Below the pieces are notes generated by a model. The model made no database searches, was not told the origin of the DNA, and worked only from the letters and a program-made list of their open reading frames with translations. Below are positions 11,648-23,058 of a stretch of 64,000 bases of DNA, piece by piece; positions within the stretch are counted from its first letter, which is position 1; each line of letters opens with the position of its first letter. The translations under genes were made by a program, and so were the position numbers. The DNA is taken from NCBI GenBank assembly GCA_028554645.1, contig JAQOOI010000073.1, positions 248,001 through 312,000 on the forward strand, given 5' to 3'. The stretch comes from Omphalotus guepiniiformis. Taxonomy: Eukaryota > Basidiomycota > Agaricomycetes > Agaricales > Omphalotaceae.

Positions 11648-12748
11648 ATATGAATGCAAAACTGCAGAAGATAAAATTGTGCTTGCTGATAAGATAGATA
11701 GATGTAGATTCTAGTTTTATTGATTTTAAAGAGTTTGTGTGCAAGTATAGCCACTTAAGTCAGGATTTGAAGTCTTTTTGTAACACTGGGCACTTATATA
11801 TCTATGCTTTTCTTTTTTCAGCATCAGCACACCAGTTTTTCTTGTAATACTCACAATCTAAAACTAAATTGGAATAAACTAGAGGAATAGTGTGTGCAGT
11901 CTCTATATAGGCCTTTATTAGTTGAGTCAATTATGCAACTGAAGACCTTGACAAGATCTAGAAAATCTCTGCTCCTGCCATGGCATCTCTCATGTCATAC
12001 TGAATCTCCAATTCTCCAATAATAGAGCTATTTCCATAGACATAGCATACTAGACTGTAATGTATTTGAGAGATCTTCTCATCCCATATATCAACTCTAT
12101 TGAATACTATTTGGAATCATGTCAATCTTTGTATTCAAAACATTTTATTTTGCACAATTTTATACATTATTTCTTTGTGCCACCATCCAGTACAAGCAAG
12201 GAGTTGCATATACTATTATAATGCTATGTGAAATCTTTGATTCTCTATATACTGATTTGCACCAATAGTGTTATAGTATAAGGTATATAAGATGATTGTA
12301 ATACAAAGATAGATCACCAGTTGCCTGAAGTGTTGGCGTGACATCTTACATCCCATGTGTAACAGACTGATCTCATAGTCACACTAACTGTTAAAGGCCG
12401 GCAATGCTAGATTCATTCTAGCATTGTGAGATCTACTATATAAGCAGTATTTGGATCTTACTCACATTGCTGTGAGTTGGGCACATGCCATTTTATGATG
12501 TGTCACTTTTTTGTGACACCATGCTGATTTATTAATGATGTAGCCTCCCAAGTTAAGCAGTAGTTAGTACTTGAGAGCTCACCTGGTCTTAGATATCATC
12601 TCATCTCAACTAAGATATTTTCTGGCACACACTATTCTAATCTCCGTTTTCACATAATTCAATTTAATCTCTTATCCTATAAGACTGATATACAGACAGA
12701 TAATAGGTGATATTGACAATCCTCTTTCTCCCAATAATTCAAAGTAAG
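11648..12748. other. Intergenic spacer between the tandem paralogues
   Basis: AT-rich, CpG-poor, without long open frames. From about 11945 it repeats the 5' flank of copy A. A short hairpin (GGCCGGCAATGCTAGATTCATTCTAGCATTG) lies near 12396-12426, and TGTGTCACTTTTTTGTGACACC near 12509-12530 is a second small palindrome. Confidence 0.4.
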
Positions 12749-14243
12749 ATGACACCAGAAGAAGATGTTATACTCCTACATATTGGTGTTACCATAATTG
12801 GTGACATCACAGCATTCTGTATATATGCACTTTTATTCTGTATGTATCTTTGAATCTTGCTTTATACATAGCTGACTACATTCTGATAGTTCCATTTATT
12901 ATCTTTGCTTGCCTTATTGCAAGGACTCTTTGGCAAGTGATACTGGAGTATGTGAAGAAATATAATATCACTAACCCTTGTTTTTGACATTCAGGCATCA
13001 AGGGCTAAAGAGTACACCACAAAAAATGCTCTTTGCCCTCACATGTTTTTTAGGTGTTATATTTCCCTTGGATTTTGTCTTGCAAGTTGGTGGAGAAATA
13101 TTTGGATATGGAATCTGGTTGATTGGAAACCCCTCAATTTCTCTGGATGATCGAGTCTCAAGAGCAGATATCCTGCTACAACCACTTCAATTATTGGTTA
13201 ATCTGATAATCACATTCAATGTGGGCCAATTTTACTCAAACATATCCATTAATCTAAATCTTCACCTGACAAGGTTCTTCTTGGTGATATGGCTATTGCA
13301 TGGAGAGCCTGGGTAGTGTGGCCTGGGAGTCTGTATATCAAGTTGGGCCTTACTTTTACCATGCTAGCTAATATTGGTCAGATCAATCTTTCTTACACAA
13401 CAAAGTCTCACAAAAAATCCATAGGGCTAAACTTGGCTTCTGCTATAGTTCTTAATAATCTAGCTAACAGTGAGAGTTATGATAGACTCAACATAGCCAG
13501 TTATGCTATCACCTTTGCAGTGAACATACTGGGAACAGGTTTAATTTATATAAAGGCTTGGTTAGTTCTCTTTCTTCAGAATTGCAGAAGTACTTATATG
13601 TGAACTCAGGCAGCATCACAGATTTCTCTCTGGAATTGGAAGAAAGAAGAAGACAGAGGTTCAGAAGATTCTTGCACTCATTGTGGAATCAGGACTTGCT
13701 TATGGCTTTATCCAGGTAAAGTGCTCCAATCAATAGATATTATAATTTGCTTATAGCCTGGCTAGATGGCTTCTATACTGTTGCTATTGATATTGAATCA
13801 ATTGCCAGAGTCTGTATCTGGAAGCAATACTGCTTTCTATCTTACAAATATTCTAAATGCCATCAGTGACTGTTCCTCGGTATGGATCCTGCACTGATTG
13901 TGATACAGACTCTCACTGATCACATACTCTACAGATAATATATCCCATTGCAGTCATTGCCTTGATAAAATTCAGGAGATCTCTAATTGATGATACTGTG
14001 ACAGAGATGTTCTCTCTCTCCTTTGATAACAATAGAAGGCCAGCTGAGAACTCTACACTCACAACATTGCAGTTTGCAGAGGGTACCATATCAGTGTCTT
14101 CACATATCCATGAGGGGTCTTTGGTCAGAAGAGGCACTCATTCAGATGATGATGATGATGGTATTGAACTGCAGGACCTTGGGGAAGTTGCAGAGAGTAG
14201 TGGACAAATGTCCGTGGAGACAGAGGACAATGCAGAAGTGTAA
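12749..14243 (+). CDS. Basidiomycete multi-pass membrane protein, copy B
   Basis: Paralogue of the gene 2.5 kb upstream with the same exon order. It has a first exon of 91 nt ending T/GTATGT, a 52 nt intron, HQGLKSTPQKMLF, VLLGDMAIAWRAWVVWP, GLNLASAIVLNN, LIVESGLAYGFIQ, MASILLLLILNQLP, then IIYPIAVIALIKFRRS and an acidic tail with a DDDDD run. An apparent frameshift near 12845 disappears once the first intron is recognised. As in copy A, the intron before HQGLK is not resolved; here even the alternative donor is changed to GA, so copy B may be damaged or differently spliced there. Confidence 0.6.
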
Positions 14244-15385
14244 GGGAAGAAGTCATGCTTGGTGATGGGACAAGAACCAGTTTCTAGTATTATTGCTTTT
14301 GAAGTCTTGCTGTTACAGTCTTTATAATCACCATGTTACTTCTATATATATCTACACTGTGTGTAGTCAGTACTTCTCATTTTTCTAAGCCCTCTATCTA
14401 TTTATCAGTTCACATTTTGAGAGAATTGCTCAGGATCAAGAGCTGCATATATTATCAAAGATATGTACTCCCACACCTCATCAAAAGTCATGCCCTCCTC
14501 CTCAAACAATCATAATATGCCTTGTTACCCTTCAAGTTTTCCATAAACCTTCCTTTGCTCACCCGAAGCACAAAACTCAAGATCATTAATCAATGCAACC
14601 TCCATTCTCATGAGGAAATGTAAAACAGCAGCATTAGCAATCATGATGTTGCAATATAAACATAAGCCTCCACAGGATGAGAAGGTAGAAAGGATGGGGA
14701 GGGCAAGAGATGGTGTGGAGTGGAGTAGGGTAGGCATTGATGATGATAACAGAGATAATTACAGAGACGAAGACAATTGTGAGGATGATAATTCCCAAAA
14801 TGATTGTGTAATATGTTTTGTTTTGCACATTTCCGAGAACGTACCTACCGATCGTATGTAGACTGACAAAACATGGGAAAGGAAGGTAGCGCGCTGCTCA
14901 TTAATTCCCACAGTAAGCTAAAATCTCGCCAACCTCCGAATTCCCCGAATGTCCCTCTTAGCCTTCTTTCAGCATGCGCAGAACTGACCAAGCATACAGG
15001 ATTGAATGGTTGAATATGCGGGTATACCAAGCCTAGGCAAGCTATCATCCCATCCAGCTGCTGAAAAGCGGTACATACCATTCGAGCGTCTCGACACGAC
15101 CAAGCCTCTTGAGTATGTCCGCAGTCGCCTGGCCCGGGGCAGCCCCATACCAAAGTACTCCAAGAGTTTCGCACAGAAGTGCTCTGAACTCTTTGTTTCT
15201 TGGCAAATTGCGGTGTTACGAGAGATAACGATGGTTTTCATATCTTCTCCTGCTTCTCATATATATACACCGGCCAGTTCCGATAAGCTAATCAAAGTCA
15301 AAGTCAACGTCAATACAATATATTATCAGCATACATACGAGGTATGCCATTCCATCCTGAAATCCCCCCAAACCAAGGCCAAACC
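14244..15385. other. Intergenic region upstream of the nitrate porter
   Basis: Short frames on both strands (for example around 14525-14860 and 15006-15389) have no recognisable domains. Composition shifts from AT-rich to mixed at about 14840. The last 150 bp form the promoter region of the nitrate porter. Confidence 0.4.
15282..15287 (+). promoter_or_regulatory. GATAAG, candidate AreA/NIT2 nitrogen-regulator site
   Basis: GATAAG lies about 100 bp upstream of the nitrate porter start, with another GATAA near 15220 and a TATATATA stretch near 15260. Fungal nitrate genes are classically activated by GATA factors of the AreA/NIT2 type binding HGATAR. The site is only six bases, so this rests on context. 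Confidence 0.4.
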
Positions 15386-17344
15386 ATGATCTCACTGAAA
15401 ACCCTCTACAGCCCTCCCATCCTCAACCCAACGAACAAAAAAAGCCAAACACTCCCAATTCTAAATCTCCGTTCACAGCACATAATAAACTTCCATCTAA
15501 GCTGGATAGGATTCTTCTCCGCATTCCTCGCATGGTTCGCCTTCCCACCTCTCTTAACTCTCTCGATCCGAAATTCCCTCAACCTAACTCAAACGCAAGT
15601 ATCAAACTCCAATATCCTCGCACTACTCTCTACGCTCCTCACACGTCTTATCACTGGTCCACTCGTCGATGCGTACGGTCCGCGTATAACGATGGCGGCA
15701 CTGCTGTTGGTTGGGGTGATACCGTCTGGTTTGGCGGGAACAGCGAGTTCCGCTGGAGGTCTTTATGCCGTAAGATTTTTTGTAGGAATTCTTGGTGCGA
15801 CATTCGTACCTTGTCAAGCATGGACGGCAGAGTTTTTTGATGACCGTGTTGTTGGGCTGGCTAATGCCATTGTTGCGGGGTGGGGAAATGCGGGTGGGGG
15901 TGTCACATATGCTGTTATGGTTGCGTTGTTTGATAGGGTGAGTGAGTGCTTTGGGTTGGGTTGGGAGAGTACTCACCGGCACGCACTGTTGTACAGCTCC
16001 AACGACATATGTCAGAGAATAAAGCGTGGAGAGTCGCGTTTGTAGCGGTTCCTGTACCTGTGTTGCTGTTCGTAGGAGCCGTGACTTTACTCTTTGGGAC
16101 CGATCATCCTATGGGTAAATGGAGGGAGTAAGTGACTTCGTTGCCATGTTTGCGTGGACGAAAATTCTCACCAGATATATGCATAGAGTTCGCCATCGAA
16201 ACACTCACGCTGACGCCGACCCAACCGACGACTCCATCCCCAACATCCCGGAGGTACCACCCCAACAGGCCGAACCACCCACCGATGAAGCCTCAGAAAA
16301 AGAAAAACCCTCCCCAATCAGCCCTTCCTCTCCCTCTCCCCCTCCCTCTCGCGTCCCCATCACCCTCCCCTCCCTCTCCTCCCTCCCAACACAAATCCTA
16401 ACCCCCTCCCTATCCTATCTAACAACCTTCGGCTTCGAACTATCCGTCGACTCAACACTCGCTTCCATCCTCCTCGGTGCGCACCCCGAGCTCGGACAGC
16501 TCCGCGCTGGGTACCTCGCAGTTGTTTTTGGGATTCTGAATGTTTTTACGAGGCCTGTCGGGGGTGCGCTTGGGGATTTTGTCTGGACGGGTGGGCGGCG
16601 AGGGGAGAGGAGGCAGAAGGATGTGTTTTTGGGTCTTGTGAGTTAGAAGTTTCGAGTTTTTTTAAGTTGGACCCTAACTGATTGTCGGTGGGATGAGACA
16701 GGCTATTGGACAAGGCGTATTCAGTATTATATTCGGGAAATACATCCAGAGCTCCGCCAATCCCTCGCTTGGGGCTCTAATGGTGTTGGTCGTTATGATG
16801 TCTCTGTTTAATGGGGTGCGTTTCTCGTCTCTCTCCCCTTCTTCCTCGTCACTCCCTTCCTCGTTCCTCCTCCCTTCCTCCCTTCCTTCTTACACCCACT
16901 CACGAGTTATCGTATACAGATGGCAAACGGGGCAAACTTCGCCTACGTCCCACACTGCTGTCCAAATCACCCTCGGAGAACTGGAACGATGATAGGAATA
17001 GTAGGTGCGTTCGGGAATCTAGGCGGGGTTGTTTTTAGTTTGATGTTTCGGTGAGTTTTCGAGTTTTCGAAGGGGGTCGCGGCCGAGATCGACTATATGC
17101 GCTTGGAATTCCTTCTTTATCCAAGTGTATGCGTTCTTGCATACGAATCGCGAATCTTCTCCTTTCCTTTCCTTCGTTTACGCCCCATACTGATCACTCC
17201 CCGCATCCCCGCATCCCCGCATCTAATAGCTTCCAACCGAAAATCGGAGTAGCTTGGGTTATATCCGGTATTTTCACTATTTGTGTGAATGGGGTTTTAG
17301 TTGGTTTGGGACGAGCAATGTACCTTGGGCGAGCGCGTACTTGA
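15386..17344 (+). CDS. nrt2: Nitrate/nitrite porter, NRT2/CrnA type (major facilitator)
   Basis: Six exons (15386-15937, 15997-16127, 16187-16637, 16702-16815, 16920-17050, 17230-17344) join in phase to 497 residues. Nitrate-porter signatures are present: GPLVDAYGPR in the TM2-TM3 loop, PCQAWTAEFF, the nitrate motif AGWGNAGGG in TM5 and the second GAFGNLGG motif near the end. A long Pro/Ser-rich hydrophilic loop between TM6 and TM7 is typical of fungal NRT2. The predicted role is proton-coupled nitrate uptake at the plasma membrane. An alternative in-frame ATG at 15344 adds 14 residues; the later one matches the usual start (LYSPPILNPTNKKSQTLPI). No nitrate or nitrite reductase gene is adjacent in this window. 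Confidence 0.92.
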
Positions 17345-17544
17345 AAAGGTTTGCTCTTGTATACTTGTATAGTATGCGTGTATGAGTTCGGAAACGAGAG
17401 AATCGAGTGAATGTGTCGGATTATATTCGACAGATGATCTCGAATTCAAGTTGAATTTCCTCTATTCATTATAACACTGGAACTGAAAATACGACGAATA
17501 AATCCCCAATACTTGAAAAGATCCACAATTCACATACCCACATT

Positions 17545-18084
17545 TTATTCTGACGAAAAACAAATCCGTTGCATTTCATCCCGTCCAAAAGTCAAGTCGA
17601 GAACATCAGGAACTAAACCCACCTTCGGAACCGTAAGCGTCGTCGCTGAACCGTGACTTTGCGTTCCGAATCCAACCTCCCGAGTCCTCACACCCCGCAA
17701 TCCAGGGATAGAAAACCCTCGAGCTCTATCAATATCGATACCGGGGGAGTGCGAGAGGGGGTTACCTGATTCTTTCTCTTTTCGTGTCGTTAAGGATGTC
17801 GGCGTCGGTGGTGCGGTTGAAGGCGTGAGCGTTAGTGAGCATGAGTGGGTATGAGAATGATGTGGGCGTGAACTGGAATGTTTTTATATCGGATGGTGTG
17901 AGACGAGACCTGAGGTGGGTTTACGACCCGCATAGAAAATACCGTCTAGATCTGCTTCGTCGTCGTTTGCTCGTCGTCTTCGGGTGTGTGCTAGGACCAG
18001 CTTAGCTAGCTGAAGCTGACACCGAACCAGCATCAACGCGATGATAACTCGAATTCGAAAACCCAACGCCACTCCCTTGAAATG
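17545..18084 (-). pseudogene. Coding-like 3' segment of a host gene, upstream side displaced by transposons
   Basis: A minus-strand frame from about 17890 to the TAA at 17545-17547 reads RPHHSHTHSCSLTLTPSTAP, then GIDIDRARGFSIPGLRGVRT, and ends LTFGRDEMQRICFSSE. The Ser/Thr/Pro-rich composition looks genuinely coding. Its upstream continuation would lie across the site where Copia (and then hAT) inserted. It may be the 3' part of the gene fragment at 28113-28451, or a separate gene whose promoter was displaced. No family was recognised. Confidence 0.35.
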
Positions 18085-18088
18085 TGTC

Positions 18089-21000
18089 TAGTGTTGCCGC
18101 GGTTCAGGTCGGTCCGGGTCAATGCTAAAATTTCTGACCCCCGACCTGACCTTGAGGGTCGGGTCAAATATTTTCTGAACCTTGAACCTGAACCTCGTTG
18201 ACCCTGGTCAGAGGGGTCAGTTCAAGGTTCGAACAGGGTCGAACAGGGTCACAATACAAATGAAAACAAAAAAAGTGAAATTCGCAAGACTACAACTTTC
18301 TACTATGCACCCACTAGTAACTAACAGTTTTCAGACATTGTCACTATCTTCGTCTGTGTTCTGAGACTCAAGTTCATCCAATGCAACCTTAATCCGACCC
18401 GCTGCTTGCTCCGATGCCTTAATATGCCCGTTACGGTACCCACTCTTGAGAATCTGCAGCGCTTCAAAGATTGTAGGGAGAAGGCGGTTTCGACGTTTAG
18501 TGTCAGTAAGGCCTCCACCTGAGAATGCACGTTCCGAGGCCACTGCAGATGCCTGTATTGGAAGATAGTCGCGTGCAATCTTTGCGAGAACTGGATATGT
18601 ATCCATGTGTTTCTAAGATATACACTTCAGTGAGCAGCTAGACAGCTAATTAATAAAAATATACTCACGCCCCACCAAGAAACTACATCTGTAATGCCGT
18701 GTGTGAGATCGTCATCCAGATATCGTTGCAGTTCTGCACGAGGCTCGGCATTGGCCTTCTTCTTCTTCTTCTGCGCTTTCTGTATCTTTTCGAGCATGCA
18801 AGCTTGACCATATGTACCTGTCTGGGCCGCTATTGTGCTGGAAGTGAGCGGGGACTCGGAGATGATACTGTAGTGGTAATGAACTCACGCATGATATCAC
18901 TGTGTACTATAGAGGGGGTATTGTTCAACGTTGAGGAGTACTGATCAAACTATATTTACGTCAAAACAAAATAAAACTCTCGACTCGGAAATCCTACCAC
19001 ATCTTCAAAGCGAGTCATGGCTTTCTCGGAATCTTCAACATCCCATGCGGCTTCTGCATATGATGTCTTATAGTTAGGATCAAGAGCTAATACAAAGGAT
19101 CAGTGTTATGGATAAGTGACAGAAGATTTGCGCATACCAAGACATATGAAATACGCATCAGAATCATCAATCTTATGGTACCATTTTGTGAGGTTCTCTA
19201 AGCCAGCTACAAGAGCTTCATACATATCGGAAAAGCGTGAAGTAGCTGTCATACTTGACCATCTCGTCAGGAGAAATTCGAGGGTTGGTATTGCCTGAAA
19301 CAGGGTTGGATACTTCGCAGATGAGAAGGTCTGTGTTGCTGTAGCAGGTTCCTAAGCCACGATATTAATCAATAAACACAACCAGCAAGCGAGCTGCCAA
19401 ACCTTCAAAATTGCATGAATCTTTTCAAGATATCCCCACTCTACCTTCGATAGTCGGAAATCAGAATATTGTTTATCTTTGAGTACCGGCACTTCAAAGC
19501 TTTCATCAGCGAGGAGAACAAATCGATTGATTGCCTAAGTATCAATGTTTGGTTAGCCATAACATAACATGGAACATGATGTACGAGTGACTTACAAGCT
19601 GTAGCTCAAACACACGATCGAGGCAATGATAAAGAGATGCCCAGCGTGTTCGTACCCATGTCAAAAGCTGACGAACAGGGATTTGAGCTTCCTGCGCCTG
19701 CTTCTTGAAGAATGCTTGTGCTTGTGGGGATTTGCGAATCTAGAAAGAAATTATAAACACGGGTGAACTCGAAAGATGAGGAGTATAATTGTCTTACTTG
19801 TGTAATGAGTGCGAGCACTTTGCCAAGAGCGTCACCAGGACTGAAATCATTGTCACCGTCGATGTTGTTTCCATAGTCCAGACAGGCCTCAAGAGCACTG
19901 TCAAGCTCATTGAGATCCACATTGTCTTCTATATCAACACCGGTCCTTTGCATGACGTCGCGAACTTTTTTCAAAACCTTAACACTGGAGGTTGGAGAGA
20001 TCTCATCAACAAAGTGCTTTGCACCAAGATGAACTGCGTGTTCCATACAGCTGGATGCAAGAGTTGTTCGTTAACAAAGTAGACTAAAGACACAATACAG
20101 ACGTACTGAATGCACCGTTCAATAGGATTCCATCGTTCCTGTTCGGGGTCAATAATGTTGCCGAACTCCATCATCGCAGTATCGTTAGAGGTGACATTGT
20201 CAGAGGTTATCCATCCGGCCTGAAACTTCCTCAGTTAAAGAATATAATCACAGAAAACTGCATACCTTTTCTCGTATCCCATAGCGGTCAGTTACGCCAG
20301 CAAGAATTTTCGCCTGATTTGCTCCAGAATGGTTGCCCTCGATTTTCGTAAAGGCAAGCTGCTCACTACGAAGTGTCCAATCTTGAGGTGCATCAACGGG
20401 AGCGTAAATGTAATGAGCTGTTACACTCATGTACGGTGTTCCACTGCTTGATGTCCAGGTGTCGATTGTTAATGATATTTCCCCCGGAGTGTTCTGCAAT
20501 GCCAAATCATGAATGACGGAGCAATATATAAACACAAACTAACATACCTTGAGAATATTTGCAACAATCGCTTCTACTTCTGCAGAACGCTTCATGATCT
20601 CCTTGCGAAGCTTTGTGCGGTGGGGAATGTCCTTCTCGCTAACATCAGGGCGAAGAAATATCAATAACCGGCGGAATGCTGGTTTATCAACTAGACGTAA
20701 TGCCTGTGGTATGACAACTGTGTCAGTCATCTAGGTATTTAATCGAAACTAGACCAATACAAACACTATCATCCGTAACAATGAGCTCAATGATGTGGTC
20801 CATAAGACCGTCGCGTGAGTACTGCACACGCTTTGTGCAAGTGACTAGATCGTCAAGAGAAGATTGTTTTGGTCTATTCACCAGAATTAATTAGATATAA
20901 TAATAAACGGATAAAAATCAATACACACCCATCAAGACTAGCAACACCTCCCTTGGGTACCGCACGAGGATGAATAGGAATCGCAGCTTCTTCGCAATGT

Positions 21001-22569
21001 TTTTTGTAAATCTCGAAGTGCCCCCTTTTTCTAATTTATAACGTTAAGATTGGTTTCACACTTTCAGAGATACTCATACCTTGCAATATGATTTCTGCAA
21101 GTTGTGGTATTGCCCGTGAAAAAGGCTCTCCAGCCAAGCTGATTCTTTCTGAAAATAATGTCAATGATGAGACGAGTGTCAAGATACCTGGGAGTATGAA
21201 CTCACTTGCAAATAGTGCACCATTGACCTTTTTCGACTTTCCCAGTGTGAGGATTTGTAGCCTCATCCGCAGTAAAGACTGTACGGATATCGGCAGTCCG
21301 GTCATCCTTCGAACGCATCTGCATAGTCTAGAAATAAATTAGTCAAAAGTTTCCAAGAAGAGACAATATTTACTTCACGGTCACGATCACCAAGCGCTTT
21401 CGTTCTCTGATATTCTGCTTCAGCATCTTCATCGTCACTCTGAGTCATCTCTGCATCTTCATTTTTCTCGTCCAGTGAACACTCAGGAACCTCCTCATCT
21501 TCCTCCACCGATTTCTTCTTATCGTTAACAGCAGCTTCATGACAAACTTTCTTCGAATTCTTTGAGGCCTTCGCAACTGAAGTGTCGTTGCCTTCAGTCT
21601 CTCGCACACGCTTTCGAGCATTCCCAGTTTCAGGTACGGCAATATTGTTTGGATCCTTGAGTTTGTGCGAGGGGTTTTTCCGGCGCTCGGAATGTCGTGA
21701 CCCAGCTACAATGCATGCTGGCTCAGAGGTGAACAATGGATGAATGGGTTGAGAAGCAGTAACAGATGGAAAAGGAGAAATGGGGATCTCGTCGTCAACA
21801 TCATTGTACCAAGAGATTTTGCTCGGAGAAAGAAGTGCACCATCACTACCTACAGCACAACCAGCTGTATTTTTGTCCATTGTGAGTGGAGGGAGCAAAG
21901 ACGAAGTTTGCAATGACTTACAGAAACCATAAACCTTAGTCTCTGCACGTTTGAGAGTTGAAAACGCCGACTGCGTGAAGTGTTCTGAGAATCGCTCCTA
22001 GAAGCAAATTGACACTTTCAGCGCTAAGACTCATTGGAAGAGATGAAAAGAGACGTACCTGGTGACAGATGTTGATGAACTGCAAAGTATTGAAACGAGT
22101 TCTTATTGAGGTTAGATGTTTGACAATTAACTCCCAACAGTCTCTCAACAGAGTGAACAAGCAGCTTGATATCATTCTCGTCCTTTTCTAAGAGTTTAAT
22201 GGCATAGTAATTGAACAGTTATATAGAGGTATAAAGGAAATATGTCTGTTGGCTGTGAACGTAGTAAGGTTTGATTTGATAGTAATACTGTACAGTTTCT
22301 ATCACGCGGCTTCTCGGCAAACGCAATTGGTAACTGTTGTCAGTTGCTACAATGTCAGTGTGCGGCCACTTCTTTCTTTCGTTAGTGGTAATGAGGGTCA
22401 ACCCGGTTCGACCAGGTTCGACCAGGTTCACGGCATCCACCAAGACTTGACCCTTGAACCGGACCCGAGGTTCAGGTTCAAGAAAATTTGACCTTTGGCC
22501 TGAACTTCGGGTCAGGTCAAGGAGGTTCGGGGTCGACCCGAGGGTCAGAACCGGACCGCGGCAACACTA
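18089..22569 (-). mobile_element. hAT DNA transposon, apparently complete (4481 bp)
   Basis: The ends are TAGTGTTGCCGCGGT and its exact inverted complement ACCGCGGCAACACTA. They are flanked by perfect 8 bp target-site duplications AATGTGTC at 18081-18088 and 22570-22577, diagnostic of the hAT superfamily. Both subterminal regions (18089-18250 and about 22390-22569) are full of GGTTC/GGGTC-type repeats in both orientations, as expected for transposase-binding sites. The element encodes one multi-exon transposase on the minus strand. The right duplication overlaps the first four bases of the neighbouring Copia LTR, so hAT inserted after Copia. Confidence 0.93.
18331..21880 (-). CDS. hAT transposase (BED zinc finger, hAT C-terminal dimerisation domain)
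   Basis: A multi-exon gene. Exon 1 runs 21880-21374, exon 2 starts at 21327, and about ten further short exons follow. Exon 1 is acidic and basic-rich with possible nuclear signals (NARKRVRE). Exons 2-3 encode a BED-type finger (GQWCTICK, then CRNHIARKRGH and KKHC). The catalytic region includes SLTIDTWTSSSGTPYMSVTA, AGWITSDNVTSND and ALDPNYKTSYAEAAW. The C-terminus has the dimerisation domain (YPVLAKIARDYLPIQAS, SERAFSGGG). No internal stop was met along the spliced path, so the copy may be active. The start ATG at 21880 (MDKNTAG) is preferred because the frame upstream has no other ATG. Confidence 0.85.
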
Positions 22570-22573
22570 AATG

Positions 22574-23030
22574 TGTCAAGAACGAGTACTAATGAGTAAC
22601 GAGTTCAGAGTACTCAGGCGATACACAGTGAATAGGAATCGACTGAGATTAGATTCTACAGTACCTGTCAAGAACGAGTACTAATGAGTAACGAGTTCAG
22701 AGTACTGTAAAACAAAGTAAATAACTGGATAAGAAATGAGAATATAAAGAATACACACCTCAGGCGATACACAGTGAATAGGAATCGACTGAGGGTGTCA
22801 GGAAAGCGAAAGGATAGGTATATGTAGTCGGTTATATGACTATAAGCGGTAAGTAACGATGGAACGGGCGTGTAGAAACTATCGTGTAGGAAACAGACAA
22901 ATGATTAAACAGGAAACCGTGTATCTATAAAAGGAAACAATGAATAAGTAGAGGCTCGTGTATAGTCATGAAAGGTCATAGAGGAAAGAAATACCACAAG
23001 CCCGAAGGCTTCACATCTAATAATCCAACA
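22574..23030 (-). repeat. Copia 3' LTR
   Basis: Starts TGTCAAGAACGAGTAC and ends AATCCAACA. It contains an internal direct duplication: the block beginning TGTCAAGAACGAGTACTAAT recurs at about 22667, and the block TCAGGCGATACACAGTGAAT recurs further in. The same duplication is in the other LTR, so it predates this insertion. Confidence 0.93.
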
Positions 23031-23038
23031 CTCCCCCT
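23031..23038 (-). other. Copia polypurine tract
   Basis: On the minus strand AGGGGGAG sits directly before the 3' LTR start (TGTTGG), the position used to prime plus-strand DNA synthesis. Confidence 0.75.
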
Positions 23039-23058
23039 GAAGCCTGAGAGGCTTCACT

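Larger units (their letters stand above)
9510..14243. repeat. Tandem segmental duplication carrying two membrane-protein genes
   Basis: Unit 1 (about 9510-11647) and unit 2 (about 11945-14243) are alignable through exons, introns and 5' flank. Shared landmarks are the CAAGATCTAGAA flank, the CATCAAGGGCT exon start, the GCCTGGAGAGCCTGGGTAGTG-type exon and the ATAATATATCCCATTGCAGT exon. Divergence is moderate, so the duplication is not recent. The flank before unit 1 contains a further partial internal repeat (around 9550 and 9660). Confidence 0.75.

Noticed and set aside
12839..12891. Apparent frameshift making membrane-protein copy B a pseudogene
   Set aside because: The length difference falls inside a 52 nt GTATGT...GATAG intron shared with copy A, so it does not break the frame.
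15006..15389. A 127-codon frame overlapping the nitrate porter start, with a minus-strand frame opposite
   Set aside because: No domain, no splice support, and it overlaps the promoter and first codons of a well-supported gene.
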